DNA from: a virus
Virus record (IMG/VR): IMGVR_UViG_3300049733_000161
Location: 1 to 45,832 of that record
Length of the DNA: 45,832 nt
Strand: one strand, 5' to 3'
This document shows, in pieces, positions 31,783-38,960 of the stretch. The position numbers and the translations under genes are program-made. Every line of letters begins with the position of its first letter. Position 1 is the first letter of the stretch. The notes under the pieces were generated by a model. The model saw only the letters and a list, made by a program, of their open reading frames with translations, searched no databases and was not told the origin of the DNA.

Positions 31783-31959
31783 ATGGCGGGAACGTCCGAC
31801 CACGTCGCGATGCTGTGCGAACGCGTCAGCGCTTTGGAGGAGTGGATGGAGATGATGGTCCTCGAGGTCGAGTGCCTTGCCGCTGACCTTTGCGGATCTG
31901 CTCCAACGCCTCCGCCATCCGGACCATCTGAGCCTCAAGGGCATCCACGCGCTGCGTGA
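31783..31959 (+). CDS. Doubtful small coiled-coil ORF
   Basis: A 58-residue ORF, MAGTSDHVAMLCERVSALEE then hydrophobic/acidic heptads, ending in a proline-rich tail. It overlaps the 3' end of the minus-strand repressor by 134 bases. The first part looks protein-like and GTGGAAGGGG lies upstream, but such an overlap is unusual, so one of the two ends may not be coding. Confidence 0.3.
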   Translation: MAGTSDHVAMLCERVSALEEWMEMMVLEVECLAADLCGSAPTPPPSGPSEPQGHPRAA

Positions 31960-32227
31960 GCTCATTGTGGTGCTCGACGTCGGGTGGCTCGACGCCGAGC
32001 ACCCGGTTGATCCTATTGACGGTCGTGGTGCGCCGCTGACGTTGCACGCCAGCCTCGATCTCCAAGATGGTCTGATCGGAGACACCGGCCCGTAGCGCCA
32101 GCTCCTTCTGAGTGAGGCCACGCGCCTCGCGTTGCTGCCGCACCCATCTACCCCACCGCTCCGGATCCATCGCGGCCAACTTTGCCAAGTCTCTACGTCT
32201 GGGGGTCAGCGTACGGGCATTGCGCAA
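31826..32227 (-). CDS. XRE-family repressor (CI-like)
   Basis: A 133-residue DNA-binding protein, the likely prophage repressor. Helix-turn-helix LTQKELALRAGVSDQTILEI at about residues 38-57, then a predicted coiled coil (HNELTQRVDALEAQMVRMAE, about 86-112) for dimerisation and a basic, proline-rich tail. The TTG start at 32227 is chosen because GGGGAGGA lies 8 bases upstream; ATG at 32170 would cut into the N-terminus. There is no LexA/CI peptidase domain, so RecA-driven self-cleavage is not expected. Confidence 0.82.
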   Translation of the reverse strand: MRNARTLTPRRRDLAKLAAMDPERWGRWVRQQREARGLTQKELALRAGVSDQTILEIEAGVQRQRRTTTVNRINRVLGVEPPDVEHHNELTQRVDALEAQMVRMAEALEQIRKGQRQGTRPRGPSSPSTPPKR

Positions 32228-32280
32228 GACTATTTCCTCCCCGCTCTTGCCAAGTTTGGCATGATCGTGTATAACTTGGC
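32174..32280 (+). promoter_or_regulatory. Immunity region: operators and divergent promoters
   Basis: Rightward promoter: TTGCCA (32247-32252), 17 bases, TATAAC (32270-32275), with the Cro-like ATG 9 bases on. Operator palindrome TGCCAA-GT-TTGGCA (32248-32261) covers its -35. GCCAAGT occurs at 32184-32190 and 32249-32255 and inverted at 32274-32280 (ACTTGGC). On the other strand TATACA (32273-32268) overlaps the rightward -10 and may be the repressor's own -10. The arrangement suits a bistable switch. Confidence 0.72.
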
Positions 32281-32284
32281 TTCT

Positions 32285-32503
32285 ATGGAGTTCCCGATCA
32301 GCGCCGTGGCCGTCCGGCGGCTACGCACCCTCGCCGGTCTCAGTCGGGACGAGCTCGCCATCAAGGCGTCAGTACGCCGCGAGACCGTGCGCCTGATCGA
32401 GACCGGAGCCACCACCCACCCACGAGCAAAGACCGTCCGGGCCATCGCCAAGGCACTCAAGGTCGACATCGCCGAGCTGTACGAGACCGAGGTGGCCGCG
32501 TGA
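32285..32503 (+). CDS. Cro-like XRE-family regulator
   Basis: A 72-residue helix-turn-helix protein (VRRLRTLAGLSRDELAIKAS, RRETVRLIETG) divergent from the repressor. The ATG at 32285 has no SD and sits at the predicted transcription start, so it is probably leaderless. An alternative open extension to 32132 mirrors the repressor gene and is rejected. First gene of the rightward early operon; TGATG overlap with the next gene. Confidence 0.82.
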   Translation: MEFPISAVAVRRLRTLAGLSRDELAIKASVRRETVRLIETGATTHPRAKTVRAIAKALKVDIAELYETEVAA

Positions 32504-32760
32504 TGGCGACCGCACCCAAGCTGTCCGCCGCCGCCACACCCGCGGGCCGTGTCGACGGCACCGATGCTACGGCATCCATCCCCCGCATCACGCTTTCCGT
32601 CGCCAACGCCGCCGCCGCCCTCGACGTCTCCCCCTCATTCCTCCGCACCCTCATCGACGACGGCACCGTGCCGGTCATCCGCATCCGTGGCCGGGTGCTG
32701 GTCCCGGTCGCCGGGCTGGCCGACGCGATGGCGGCACTCACCGGAAAGGGAGCGGCGTGA
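32503..32760 (+). CDS. Excisionase-like DNA-binding protein (HTH_17 type)
   Basis: An 85-residue protein with a MerR/excisionase-type winged helix: ITLSVANAAAALDVSPSFLR then LIDDGTVPVIRIRGRVLVPV. This fold is shared by Xis proteins and other small phage regulators. As the second gene of the early operon it may direct excision or recruit the integrase. TGATG overlaps both sides. Confidence 0.72.
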   Translation: MATAPKLSAAATPAGRVDGTDATASIPRITLSVANAAAALDVSPSFLRTLIDDGTVPVIRIRGRVLVPVAGLADAMAALTGKGAA

Positions 32761-32981
32761 TGGCTGAGGCTAGGCATCTCTCACTGTCGCTCTACGAGCA
32801 CGACGGATACGAGATCGCCCATGTTCGTGCCGGACATCGAGGCGTGAAGCGCATCGTGCCTCCGGCCGGTGAGCGCTATGCGTTCGACGTCGACCAGTGG
32901 GCGCGTCGCATCGAAGTGTCCGTGTCACCTACGGGCCGCAGCATACGGATCTACGTGGACGGACGCGAGGTCCGGCCGTGA
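32760..32981 (+). CDS. Hypothetical early protein (73 residues)
   Basis: Beta-rich small protein (HLSLSLYEHDGYEIAHVRAG, then SVSPTGRSIRIYVDG). No family recognised. TGATG overlap before and GTGA after. Confidence 0.62.
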   Translation: MAEARHLSLSLYEHDGYEIAHVRAGHRGVKRIVPPAGERYAFDVDQWARRIEVSVSPTGRSIRIYVDGREVRP

Positions 32982-33406
32982 ACCTCACCGACGCCCGCCA
33001 CCTTCGCGACCTCCACCGCGTCGACAACCCGACCGTGGACTGGGTCGTCGACGAATGCGTCCCCGGCTACTTCGTCGTGCTCGACCGGACCTACGCCGCA
33101 CCCGACCACATCCGAGAGGACCCTATGTCTGCCATCGTCCGCGCCGACACCCCCATCCACTTCGTCGGCCGACGAGGCGACCAGTGGGAAGAGACGATCG
33201 CCGCCGACATCCCCGTCGAACCTGTCGCCCAGCTCAACGGCAAGGTCGGGTTCTGGCTCGCCGGCCTGTACGCCTGGTGCGACACCGGTGGAGTGAAGAC
33301 GGAGGACAAGCGTCGCGTCCGTCTCTGCCCCGTCTGCGAACGCCCGAACGGAACCAAGGGCCACCTTTGCGCCAAGTGCCGCACAGCCGAACAGGGCAGG
33401 CCGTGA
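32978..33406 (+). CDS. Hypothetical protein with C-terminal zinc ribbon
   Basis: A 142-residue protein starting at GTG 32978. The C-terminal RLCPVCERPNGTKGHLCAKC has two CxxC pairs typical of a zinc ribbon; the rest (PTVDWVVDECVPGYFVVL) has no recognised family. Coupled in the early operon. Confidence 0.68.
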   Translation: MNLTDARHLRDLHRVDNPTVDWVVDECVPGYFVVLDRTYAAPDHIREDPMSAIVRADTPIHFVGRRGDQWEETIAADIPVEPVAQLNGKVGFWLAGLYAWCDTGGVKTEDKRRVRLCPVCERPNGTKGHLCAKCRTAEQGRP

Positions 33407-33636
33407 TGGGCTCGTTCGCCGACGTCGTGTTCGCCGTCGCCGACGCCGCCAACCGCGGCTGCGACGACGCCACCCCGCTCAAGATCGCCGCCACCCTCAC
33501 CCCGCTCCAAGCCCTCGAAGTCAACACCTGGGCTCGAGAGCTGGCTCGCGAAACCGCCTACATGGCCGAGCTCGTCGACCACACCCGCCGCATGGCAGAA
33601 ACGGCCGGGCATCCGTGCGTCTGGCAGGAGTCGTGA
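33406..33636 (+). CDS. Hypothetical helical protein (76 residues)
   Basis: Helical, from ATG 33406 in a TGATG overlap: SFADVVFAVADAANRGCDDA and LQALEVNTWARELARE. No family recognised. Confidence 0.6.
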   Translation: MGSFADVVFAVADAANRGCDDATPLKIAATLTPLQALEVNTWARELARETAYMAELVDHTRRMAETAGHPCVWQES

Positions 33637-33758
33637 TGTACCTGTTCGACCTCACCGACGAGGAAGTCGCCGCCCTGCGCTGCGACCCGGCCGACGGCTG
33701 GCACCAGATCGAGTCCCCCGTCTCCCATCATCCGCCCGAGGCGGGGGACTCACCGTGA
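33636..33758 (+). CDS. Short acidic ORF (40 residues)
   Basis: ATG 33636 (TGATG overlap) to TGA 33758, coupled by GTGA to the next gene. Starts MYLFDLTDEEVAALRCD. Supported mainly by tight coupling on both sides. Confidence 0.5.
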   Translation: MYLFDLTDEEVAALRCDPADGWHQIESPVSHHPPEAGDSP

Positions 33759-34294
33759 GGTTCGCTTACGCCGACCCGCCCTACCTCGGGTGCGCCGTCA
33801 AGTTCTACGGCGACCATCCCGACGCCGCCGTGTACGACACTGTCGACGGCCATCGGGCGCTGATCGAACGGCTCGTCGACGAGTACCCGGACGGGTGGGC
33901 GATGTCCTGCACCGTCCCCTCGCTGCGCGAGCTCTGGCCGCTGTGCCCCGACGACGTGCGCATCGGCGCGTGGGTGAAGCCCATGCACGTCTTCAAGAAA
34001 GGCGTCTACCCGGCGCACGCGTGGGAACCGGTCATCTTCCGTGGCGGCCGCATCAAGGTCGCCCCTCCCGTCAAGGGCGGCACCGCGGTCACTCCCCGCG
34101 ACTGGGTGTCCGCCAACATCACACTTCAACGCGGCGTCGTGGGAGCAAAGCCCGAGGAGTTCGTGCGTTGGGTGCTGGCGATCCTCAACGTCCAGCCCGA
34201 TGACGAGTTCGTCGACCTGTTCCCCGGATCAGGGGCAGTGCAACGCGCCTACGACCGGTGGCTACGGGAACGACCGCTGTGGGAGGCGTCGTGA
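33755..34294 (+). CDS. DNA adenine-type methyltransferase
   Basis: A 179-residue protein that opens with YADPPYLG (catalytic DPPY at residues 6-9) and ends with FVDLFPGSGAVQRAYD (SAM-binding motif I). The short form resembles phage adenine methyltransferases. Early expression suggests protecting incoming or replicating DNA. GTGA overlaps on both sides. Confidence 0.8.
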   Translation: MRFAYADPPYLGCAVKFYGDHPDAAVYDTVDGHRALIERLVDEYPDGWAMSCTVPSLRELWPLCPDDVRIGAWVKPMHVFKKGVYPAHAWEPVIFRGGRIKVAPPVKGGTAVTPRDWVSANITLQRGVVGAKPEEFVRWVLAILNVQPDDEFVDLFPGSGAVQRAYDRWLRERPLWEAS

Positions 34295-34488
34295 CCGCCC
34301 TCGACCCTGTCACCTGGGCCGCCTGGCCGCTCATCGGCTTCCTGCTCGTCGCGGTAGCCGTCCTCGCCGTCGTCGGCTTCTTCATGTGGGGCGCCGACCG
34401 CATCGCCCGCACCCTCGCCAACCGCCGGTGGGGCCCCGTCCACGACCCCGACCACCCGTCGACCCGACGTCAGGACGACGCAGCATGA
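34291..34488 (+). CDS. Single-pass membrane protein
   Basis: A 65-residue protein with one transmembrane helix (WPLIGFLLVAVAVLAVVGFF, about residues 12-32) and a basic cytoplasmic tail. GTGA overlap before, ATGA after. Function unknown. Confidence 0.62.
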   Translation: MTALDPVTWAAWPLIGFLLVAVAVLAVVGFFMWGADRIARTLANRRWGPVHDPDHPSTRRQDDAA

Positions 34489-35234
34489 CAACGGCGATCG
34501 AGTGGACCGACGAGACGTGGAACCCGGTCACCGGCTGCGACAAGGTCTCGCCCGGCTGCGACAACTGCTACGCCGAGACGCTGACGAAGCGGTGGCCGCT
34601 CACGTTCCCCAACGGGTTCAAGGTCACGCTCCACCCGGACCGGCTCGACCAGCCGTTGCACTGGCGTAAGCCGCGGCGGGTGTTCGTCAACTCCATGTCC
34701 GACCTGTTCCACCCGGACATCCCGGACGAGTTCATCGAGCAGGTGTTCGACCGGATGTTGTACGCGGCGGAGCACACCTATCAGGTGCTCACCAAGCGAC
34801 CCCAGCGGATGGCGCGGTGGGTGGAACGGTTCCTCGCCCCGGCCCTACTGCCGACCGTGCTCAGTCACATCTGGCTCGGCACATCCATCGAATCCGACCG
34901 GTACACGTTCCGCGCCGACCACCTCCGCCGCACCCCCGCCGCCGTCCGCTTCCTCTCCCTCGAACCGCTCCTCGGTCCCCTCCCGTCGCTCAGCCTGGAC
35001 GGCATCAACTGGGTGATCGTCGGCGGCGAATCCGGCCCCGGACACCGACCCATCGAAGCCGACTGGGTGCGTGACCTGCGCGACCGCAGCGTTGCCGCCG
35101 GGGTGCCGTTCTTCTTCAAACAGTGGGGTGGCCGCACCCCGAAAGCCGGCGGGCGCGAGCTCGACGGCCGCACCTGGAACCAATACCCGTCGATGACCCG
35201 CAGCAGCGACGCCAACCCACAGGAGACCCCGTGA
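34485..35234 (+). CDS. Phage Gp37/Gp68 family protein (DUF5131)
   Basis: A 249-residue protein with TTAIEWTDETWNPVTGCDK and CDNCYA (Cys18, Cys25, Cys28), a radical-SAM-like cysteine cluster, then VFVNSMSDLFHPDIPDEFI, YQVLTKRPQRM, GTSIES and VIVGGESGPGHRPIE, all hallmarks of the Gp37/Gp68 family. Widespread in phages and mobile elements; its reaction is not established. ATGA overlap with the gene before. Confidence 0.9.
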   Translation: MTTAIEWTDETWNPVTGCDKVSPGCDNCYAETLTKRWPLTFPNGFKVTLHPDRLDQPLHWRKPRRVFVNSMSDLFHPDIPDEFIEQVFDRMLYAAEHTYQVLTKRPQRMARWVERFLAPALLPTVLSHIWLGTSIESDRYTFRADHLRRTPAAVRFLSLEPLLGPLPSLSLDGINWVIVGGESGPGHRPIEADWVRDLRDRSVAAGVPFFFKQWGGRTPKAGGRELDGRTWNQYPSMTRSSDANPQETP

Positions 35235-35344
35235 AAACCGTCGCTGTCCTCGCCCTCGTCGCCCTCCTGGCGGCGTGCGCCCCGCAACCCCGATGCCAGA
35301 CCACGTCCGCAGGCATCGCCTGCACCTTGGAGGCCAGACCGTGA
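35231..35344 (+). CDS. Small lipoprotein (37 residues)
   Basis: GTG 35231 in a GTGA overlap. MKTVAVLALVALLAAC is a full lipoprotein signal with lipobox LAAC; the mature peptide (21-22 residues) has two more cysteines. Small phage lipoproteins sometimes block superinfection; the position beside membrane and LPXTG genes fits a surface role, which is inference. Confidence 0.65.
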   Translation: MKTVAVLALVALLAACAPQPRCQTTSAGIACTLEARP

Positions 35345-35631
35345 ACCGCTATCGCAAACGTCCTGTGGAAGTCGAGGCAATGCGTGTGCCCGACCCCGAC
35401 GAGTTACAGGAGTGGGGCGAGCTGTCCGGGTGGCTCCTATCCCACGAGGCGGCGGACTTTGAGCTCGCTGGTCCCGATAACGGATTCGGCGTCGACGGGC
35501 TCATCATCCACACCCTTGAAGGCGACATGCGCGCCGACATCGGCGACTGGATCATTCGCGGCGTCAAAGGCGAGTTCTACCCGTGCAAGCCCGACATCTT
35601 CGACGCGACCTACGAACAGGTGACCTCATGA
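35341..35631 (+). CDS. Conserved phage protein (96 residues)
   Basis: Starts YRKRPVEVEAMRVPDPDEL and ends LEGDMRADIGDWIIRGVKGE then FYPCKPDIFDATYE. This KPV.VEA...TLEGDM...GDWIIRGVKGEFYPCKPDIF pattern is common in phage genomes, function unknown. GTGA overlap with the lipoprotein gene; ATG of the next gene overlaps its stop. Confidence 0.8.
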   Translation: MNRYRKRPVEVEAMRVPDPDELQEWGELSGWLLSHEAADFELAGPDNGFGVDGLIIHTLEGDMRADIGDWIIRGVKGEFYPCKPDIFDATYEQVTS

Positions 35632-36170
35632 CCCCCCGTCATCTCATCGCCGGCGCTGCCATCGCCGCCGCCGCCCTCATCGCCACCGGAGGCGTCGCCT
35701 CCGCTCACGAAGCCGAACCCGTCTGCACCGACGACGGCTACACCGTCGTAGCCACCACCTCCGAACCGGGCTTCACCTGGGCCGACAACGGCGACGGCAC
35801 CTGGACCGCCACCTGGGGCGACGGGTTCACCGTCACCGGCGACGCCCCCGAGGAATGCCCCACCCCGGCCACCACCACGACGACGGCACCCACCACCGTG
35901 CCGTCCACGACGTCCCCGGCGGAACCGACCACGACAACCACCACACCCCCGGTGGTCTCCACGTCGACGGCACCGGGAACGACGGCGCCCCCCGAGACCA
36001 GCACTCCGCCCGCTGGTCCGGGGGCGCCACCCAGCTCCGTCGCCTCCAGCACCAGGGCCGCGCTGCCGGCCACCGGGGATGACACGACCCTCACCCTTGT
36101 CGTCGGAGGCATCATCCTCGCCGCTCTCGGAGCGCTCGTCGTCGGCTACACGAGGCGCCGGGCTCAGTGA
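35628..36170 (+). CDS. LPXTG-type cell-wall-anchored surface protein
   Basis: A 180-residue protein with a signal peptide (residues 1-26, ending VASA), a small folded domain (about 27-78, WADNGDGTWTATWGDGF, with Cys33 and Cys77 likely disulfide-bonded), a threonine/proline-rich stalk (79-143), then the sorting signal LPATG (146-150), a hydrophobic helix and RRR. A host sortase should link it to the peptidoglycan. Phages rarely encode such proteins; a role in blocking adsorption or changing the lysogen surface is plausible but unproven. Confidence 0.85.
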   Translation: MTPRHLIAGAAIAAAALIATGGVASAHEAEPVCTDDGYTVVATTSEPGFTWADNGDGTWTATWGDGFTVTGDAPEECPTPATTTTTAPTTVPSTTSPAEPTTTTTTPPVVSTSTAPGTTAPPETSTPPAGPGAPPSSVASSTRAALPATGDDTTLTLVVGGIILAALGALVVGYTRRRAQ

Positions 36171-36697
36171 CCTCAGACCGCCTTATCGTCGGCGTCGACC
36201 CTGGCGCCACCGGCGCCTTCGCCTGCCTCACCGACACCGGCGAGCTCGTCTGGTGTGAGGACATGCCGACCCCGTTGACCGGCTACATGGTCGCCTCCAT
36301 CTTCCTGCTCGACCCGATCTACCACGTCATCGTGGAACGGGCCCAGGCGCGCCCGAAGGAACGGGCAGGCGCGGCGTTCAACTACGGCACCGGATACGGC
36401 GTCATCCTCGGCGTGCTGAGCGGCTGGGCCGCGCTCGCCCATCATCCACAGACGACGCCGAACGGGCTGCTCACCACCGCAGCGATACCCGCCCCGTCGT
36501 TCGAGACCGTCCCACCCGCCACCTGGAAGAAGACGCTCGGACTCACCGGCAAAGACAAGGCCGCAGCCCGAGCGATGGCGCAACAGACGTGGCCCCACCA
36601 CGCCCACCTGTTCACCCGAGTCAAAGACCACGGCCGCGCCGAAGCCGCCCTCATCGGGCTCTGGTGGGTCCGGCAGCGGATGGGGGTGGCGGCGTGA
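36167..36697 (+). CDS. RuvC-like Holliday junction resolvase
   Basis: A 176-residue RNase H-fold nuclease: IVGVDPGATGAFA (Asp10 region), YHVIVERAQARP (Glu), and DHGRAEAALIGLWW (acidic/His motif near the C-terminus). Probably resolves branched replication or recombination intermediates before packaging. GTGA overlaps on both sides. Confidence 0.85.
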   Translation: MTSDRLIVGVDPGATGAFACLTDTGELVWCEDMPTPLTGYMVASIFLLDPIYHVIVERAQARPKERAGAAFNYGTGYGVILGVLSGWAALAHHPQTTPNGLLTTAAIPAPSFETVPPATWKKTLGLTGKDKAAARAMAQQTWPHHAHLFTRVKDHGRAEAALIGLWWVRQRMGVAA

Positions 36698-36921
36698 GTG
36701 TCACCGGTTCCCTGCCTGACTGGGCCACGGCCGAGATGACCCGTCTCGCCGCCGAACGGGACCGGTTGGCTGCCCTCATCGACGCCTGGCGCCCCGTCGT
36801 CGCCGCCGCCGTGTCTGCCGTCGACCGGACCCGCCAAGACGCCCCCTATCACGGACCCGGCGCCACCTGGCTCGACATGGAAACCGCCGTCGACGCACTC
36901 TCCGATGAGGCGAGACCGTGA
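36694..36921 (+). CDS. Hypothetical helical protein (75 residues)
   Basis: GTG 36694, GTGA overlaps. Contains a heptad-like EMTRLAAERDRLAALID and APYHGPGATWLDM. No family recognised. Confidence 0.6.
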   Translation: MSVTGSLPDWATAEMTRLAAERDRLAALIDAWRPVVAAAVSAVDRTRQDAPYHGPGATWLDMETAVDALSDEARP

Positions 36922-38315
36922 CCGCCACCTACCACGTCGGTGACGTCCGCCAAGTCCTCGCCACATTCGACGACGACACGTTCGACCTCGCGTTCACGTC
37001 GCCGCCGTTCCTCGCCCTGCGCAGCTACCTGCCCGCCGACCACCCCGACAAGGCGCTTGAGATCGGATCCGAAGCCACCCCCGGCGAATACCTCCAAACC
37101 CTGCTCGACCTCACCCAAGAATGGGGGCGGGTGCTCACCCGCCACGGGACCCTGGTGGTCGAGCTTGGCGACACCTACGCCGGGAGTGGGGGAGGCGGAG
37201 GCGACTACCTGCCCGACGGTCTGCGAGAGAACCAGCCGGGATTCGGCGGCTCAGCCGAACGGCAACGGGAAGGCAACGCCGCCCACTGGCGGCAGAAGAA
37301 CCGGGAACCCGCCGGTTGGCCGCTCGACAAATCCCTGTCACTCATCCCCACCCTCTACCCCGCCAGCCTCGCCTACGGCCGCAACCTACTCACCGGCCAA
37401 CCCTGCGACCGGTGGCGCATCCGCAACCTCATCGTCTGGCACCGCCCCAACCCGCCCGTCGGCGCACTCGGCGACAAAGTCCGGCCGTCCACCTCGTACC
37501 TGACCGTCGCCTGCAAAGCGAGAGACCGATGGTTCGACCTCGACGCCGTGCGGGGGCCCATGAATGATCACTCACTCCGCTATTGGGAGAACGGATCGAA
37601 GGCGCGAGACGGGTTTACGGACCGGAAAGATGCGTACGAACGCGACGGGTCCAATCCCCCCAACCCCGCCGGCGCGCCGCCGCTCGACGCCTGGTTCGAC
37701 CAATGGGACCCCACCAACCCCCACGACGTGTGGACCATCCCCACCCAACCCTACAAGGGCGCCCACTACGCCACGTTTCCGTATTCGTTGGCGAAACGAG
37801 TCATCGAGATGTGCTGCCCCCGGCAGGTGTGCCAGACGTGTGGGGAACCGAGCCGGCGGATCACAGAACGCAATGGCAATCTCGATCCGACAAGGCCACA
37901 AGCCCGACGGGCGATGCAACTTGCCGAAGAAGGCGGGCTCACTGAGGAACACTTCGCCGCGATTCGCGCCTTCGGCATCCACGACGCTGGCAAAGCTCAA
38001 GTCACCCAAACCGGAGCAGGCAAGAACAGCGCCGAAGTGAAGCGGCTCGCCGGTGAAGCCAAGACAGTGCTCGGCGGTTACTTCCGGGAGTACCTGATCG
38101 AACGACCGGCGACGTCGGGCTGGACCGACTGCGGCTGCTCCGACGACGGCTCACACTGGCGACCCGGACACATCCTCGACCCGTTCGCCGGCAGCGGCAC
38201 CACGTTGGAAGCCGCCGTCGCCCTCGGCTACACCGCCGTCGGCATCGACCTCGACCCTAGGAACCTCGACCTCGCCCGCCAACGCGTCGGCATGTTCCTG
38301 GAAGTGGCGTCGTGA
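36918..38315 (+). CDS. DNA methyltransferase, N4-cytosine type (SPPF)
   Basis: A 465-residue enzyme with catalytic motif TSPPF (about residues 30-34) near its start and motif I DPFAGSGTTLEAA near the end. Between lie a glycine loop (GSGGGGGDY), DRWRIRNLIVWHRPNPPVG and a cysteine cluster (CCPRQVCQTCGEP, DCGCSDD) suggesting a zinc site. The TSPPF...FAGSGTT combination is typical of N4-C and some N6-A enzymes. Third DNA methyltransferase of the phage. Confidence 0.88.
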   Translation: MTATYHVGDVRQVLATFDDDTFDLAFTSPPFLALRSYLPADHPDKALEIGSEATPGEYLQTLLDLTQEWGRVLTRHGTLVVELGDTYAGSGGGGGDYLPDGLRENQPGFGGSAERQREGNAAHWRQKNREPAGWPLDKSLSLIPTLYPASLAYGRNLLTGQPCDRWRIRNLIVWHRPNPPVGALGDKVRPSTSYLTVACKARDRWFDLDAVRGPMNDHSLRYWENGSKARDGFTDRKDAYERDGSNPPNPAGAPPLDAWFDQWDPTNPHDVWTIPTQPYKGAHYATFPYSLAKRVIEMCCPRQVCQTCGEPSRRITERNGNLDPTRPQARRAMQLAEEGGLTEEHFAAIRAFGIHDAGKAQVTQTGAGKNSAEVKRLAGEAKTVLGGYFREYLIERPATSGWTDCGCSDDGSHWRPGHILDPFAGSGTTLEAAVALGYTAVGIDLDPRNLDLARQRVGMFLEVAS

Positions 38316-38467
38316 CCCCCCGTCTCGTCACCTACCAATGCCCGAGATGTGGCGACGCGATGCCGGCTCTCGAAGGCGGCGAAATCAGCCACGCCTGCAC
38401 CCACAACCGCAACCGCGTCACCGTCTGGACCGTCGTCGACGACGACCGTGAGCAGGTGGACGCATGA
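38312..38467 (+). CDS. Small zinc-ribbon protein (51 residues)
   Basis: GTG 38312 in a GTGA overlap. QCPRCGDAMPALEGGEISH and a later CTH give a CxxC...C/H zinc pattern; acidic C-terminus. Coupled by ATGA to the WhiB gene. Confidence 0.6.
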   Translation: MTPRLVTYQCPRCGDAMPALEGGEISHACTHNRNRVTVWTVVDDDREQVDA

Positions 38468-38757
38468 CCGGCTACCAGCTCCCCACCAACCCACGACGCG
38501 AACCGTGGATGACCGACGGCGCCTGCACCGACATCGGCCCTGACCTGTTCTTCCCCGAAGGCGCCGGCGGAGGCCAATCAGGCACCGCCGTCACCGCCAA
38601 ACAGATCTGCAAGAGCTGCCCCGTCCGCCTCCAATGCCTCGAATACGCCATCGCCAACCGCGAACAATACGGCGTATGGGGCGGCGCCGCACCTCGCGAC
38701 AGACGCAAGATCGCCGCCCAACGGGCACGCCGAAACCGGCTCATGGGGGCAGCATGA
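38464..38757 (+). CDS. WhiB-family iron-sulfur regulator
   Basis: A 97-residue protein with the four conserved cysteines (Cys21, Cys49, Cys52, Cys58; KSCPVRLQC) and the GVWGG turn followed by a basic RDRRKIAAQRARR tail. WhiB proteins bind a 4Fe-4S cluster and act with the principal sigma factor; phage versions can interfere with host WhiB genes. The family is confined to actinobacteria and their phages, which is the clearest host clue here. Confidence 0.93.
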   Translation: MTGYQLPTNPRREPWMTDGACTDIGPDLFFPEGAGGGQSGTAVTAKQICKSCPVRLQCLEYAIANREQYGVWGGAAPRDRRKIAAQRARRNRLMGAA

Positions 38758-38960
38758 CCATCGCCATCCTCGCAATCACCGTCGCCTGCGTCGTCCTCGC
38801 CGCCTTCATCGCCGTCGGCCCCGAGCTGTGGAACCGGTTCCACCCCGAATGGCGCATGTTCCGCAATGACCCCGACCGGTGGATGGACACCTACCTCGGC
38901 CGACACAACGGACGAGACATCTACGACACGACCGAAATCGACACAAAGGAGGCGGCGTGA
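38754..38960 (+). CDS. Single-pass membrane protein (68 residues)
   Basis: N-terminal helix MTIAILAITVACVVLAAF then a charged tail (HPEWRMFRNDPDRWMDTY). ATGA overlap before, GTGA after. Function unknown. Confidence 0.6.
   Translation: MTIAILAITVACVVLAAFIAVGPELWNRFHPEWRMFRNDPDRWMDTYLGRHNGRDIYDTTEIDTKEAA

Noticed and set aside
31877-32095. Plus-strand ORF opposite the repressor
   Set aside because: Exact shadow of the helix-turn-helix and coiled-coil coding region, no SD.
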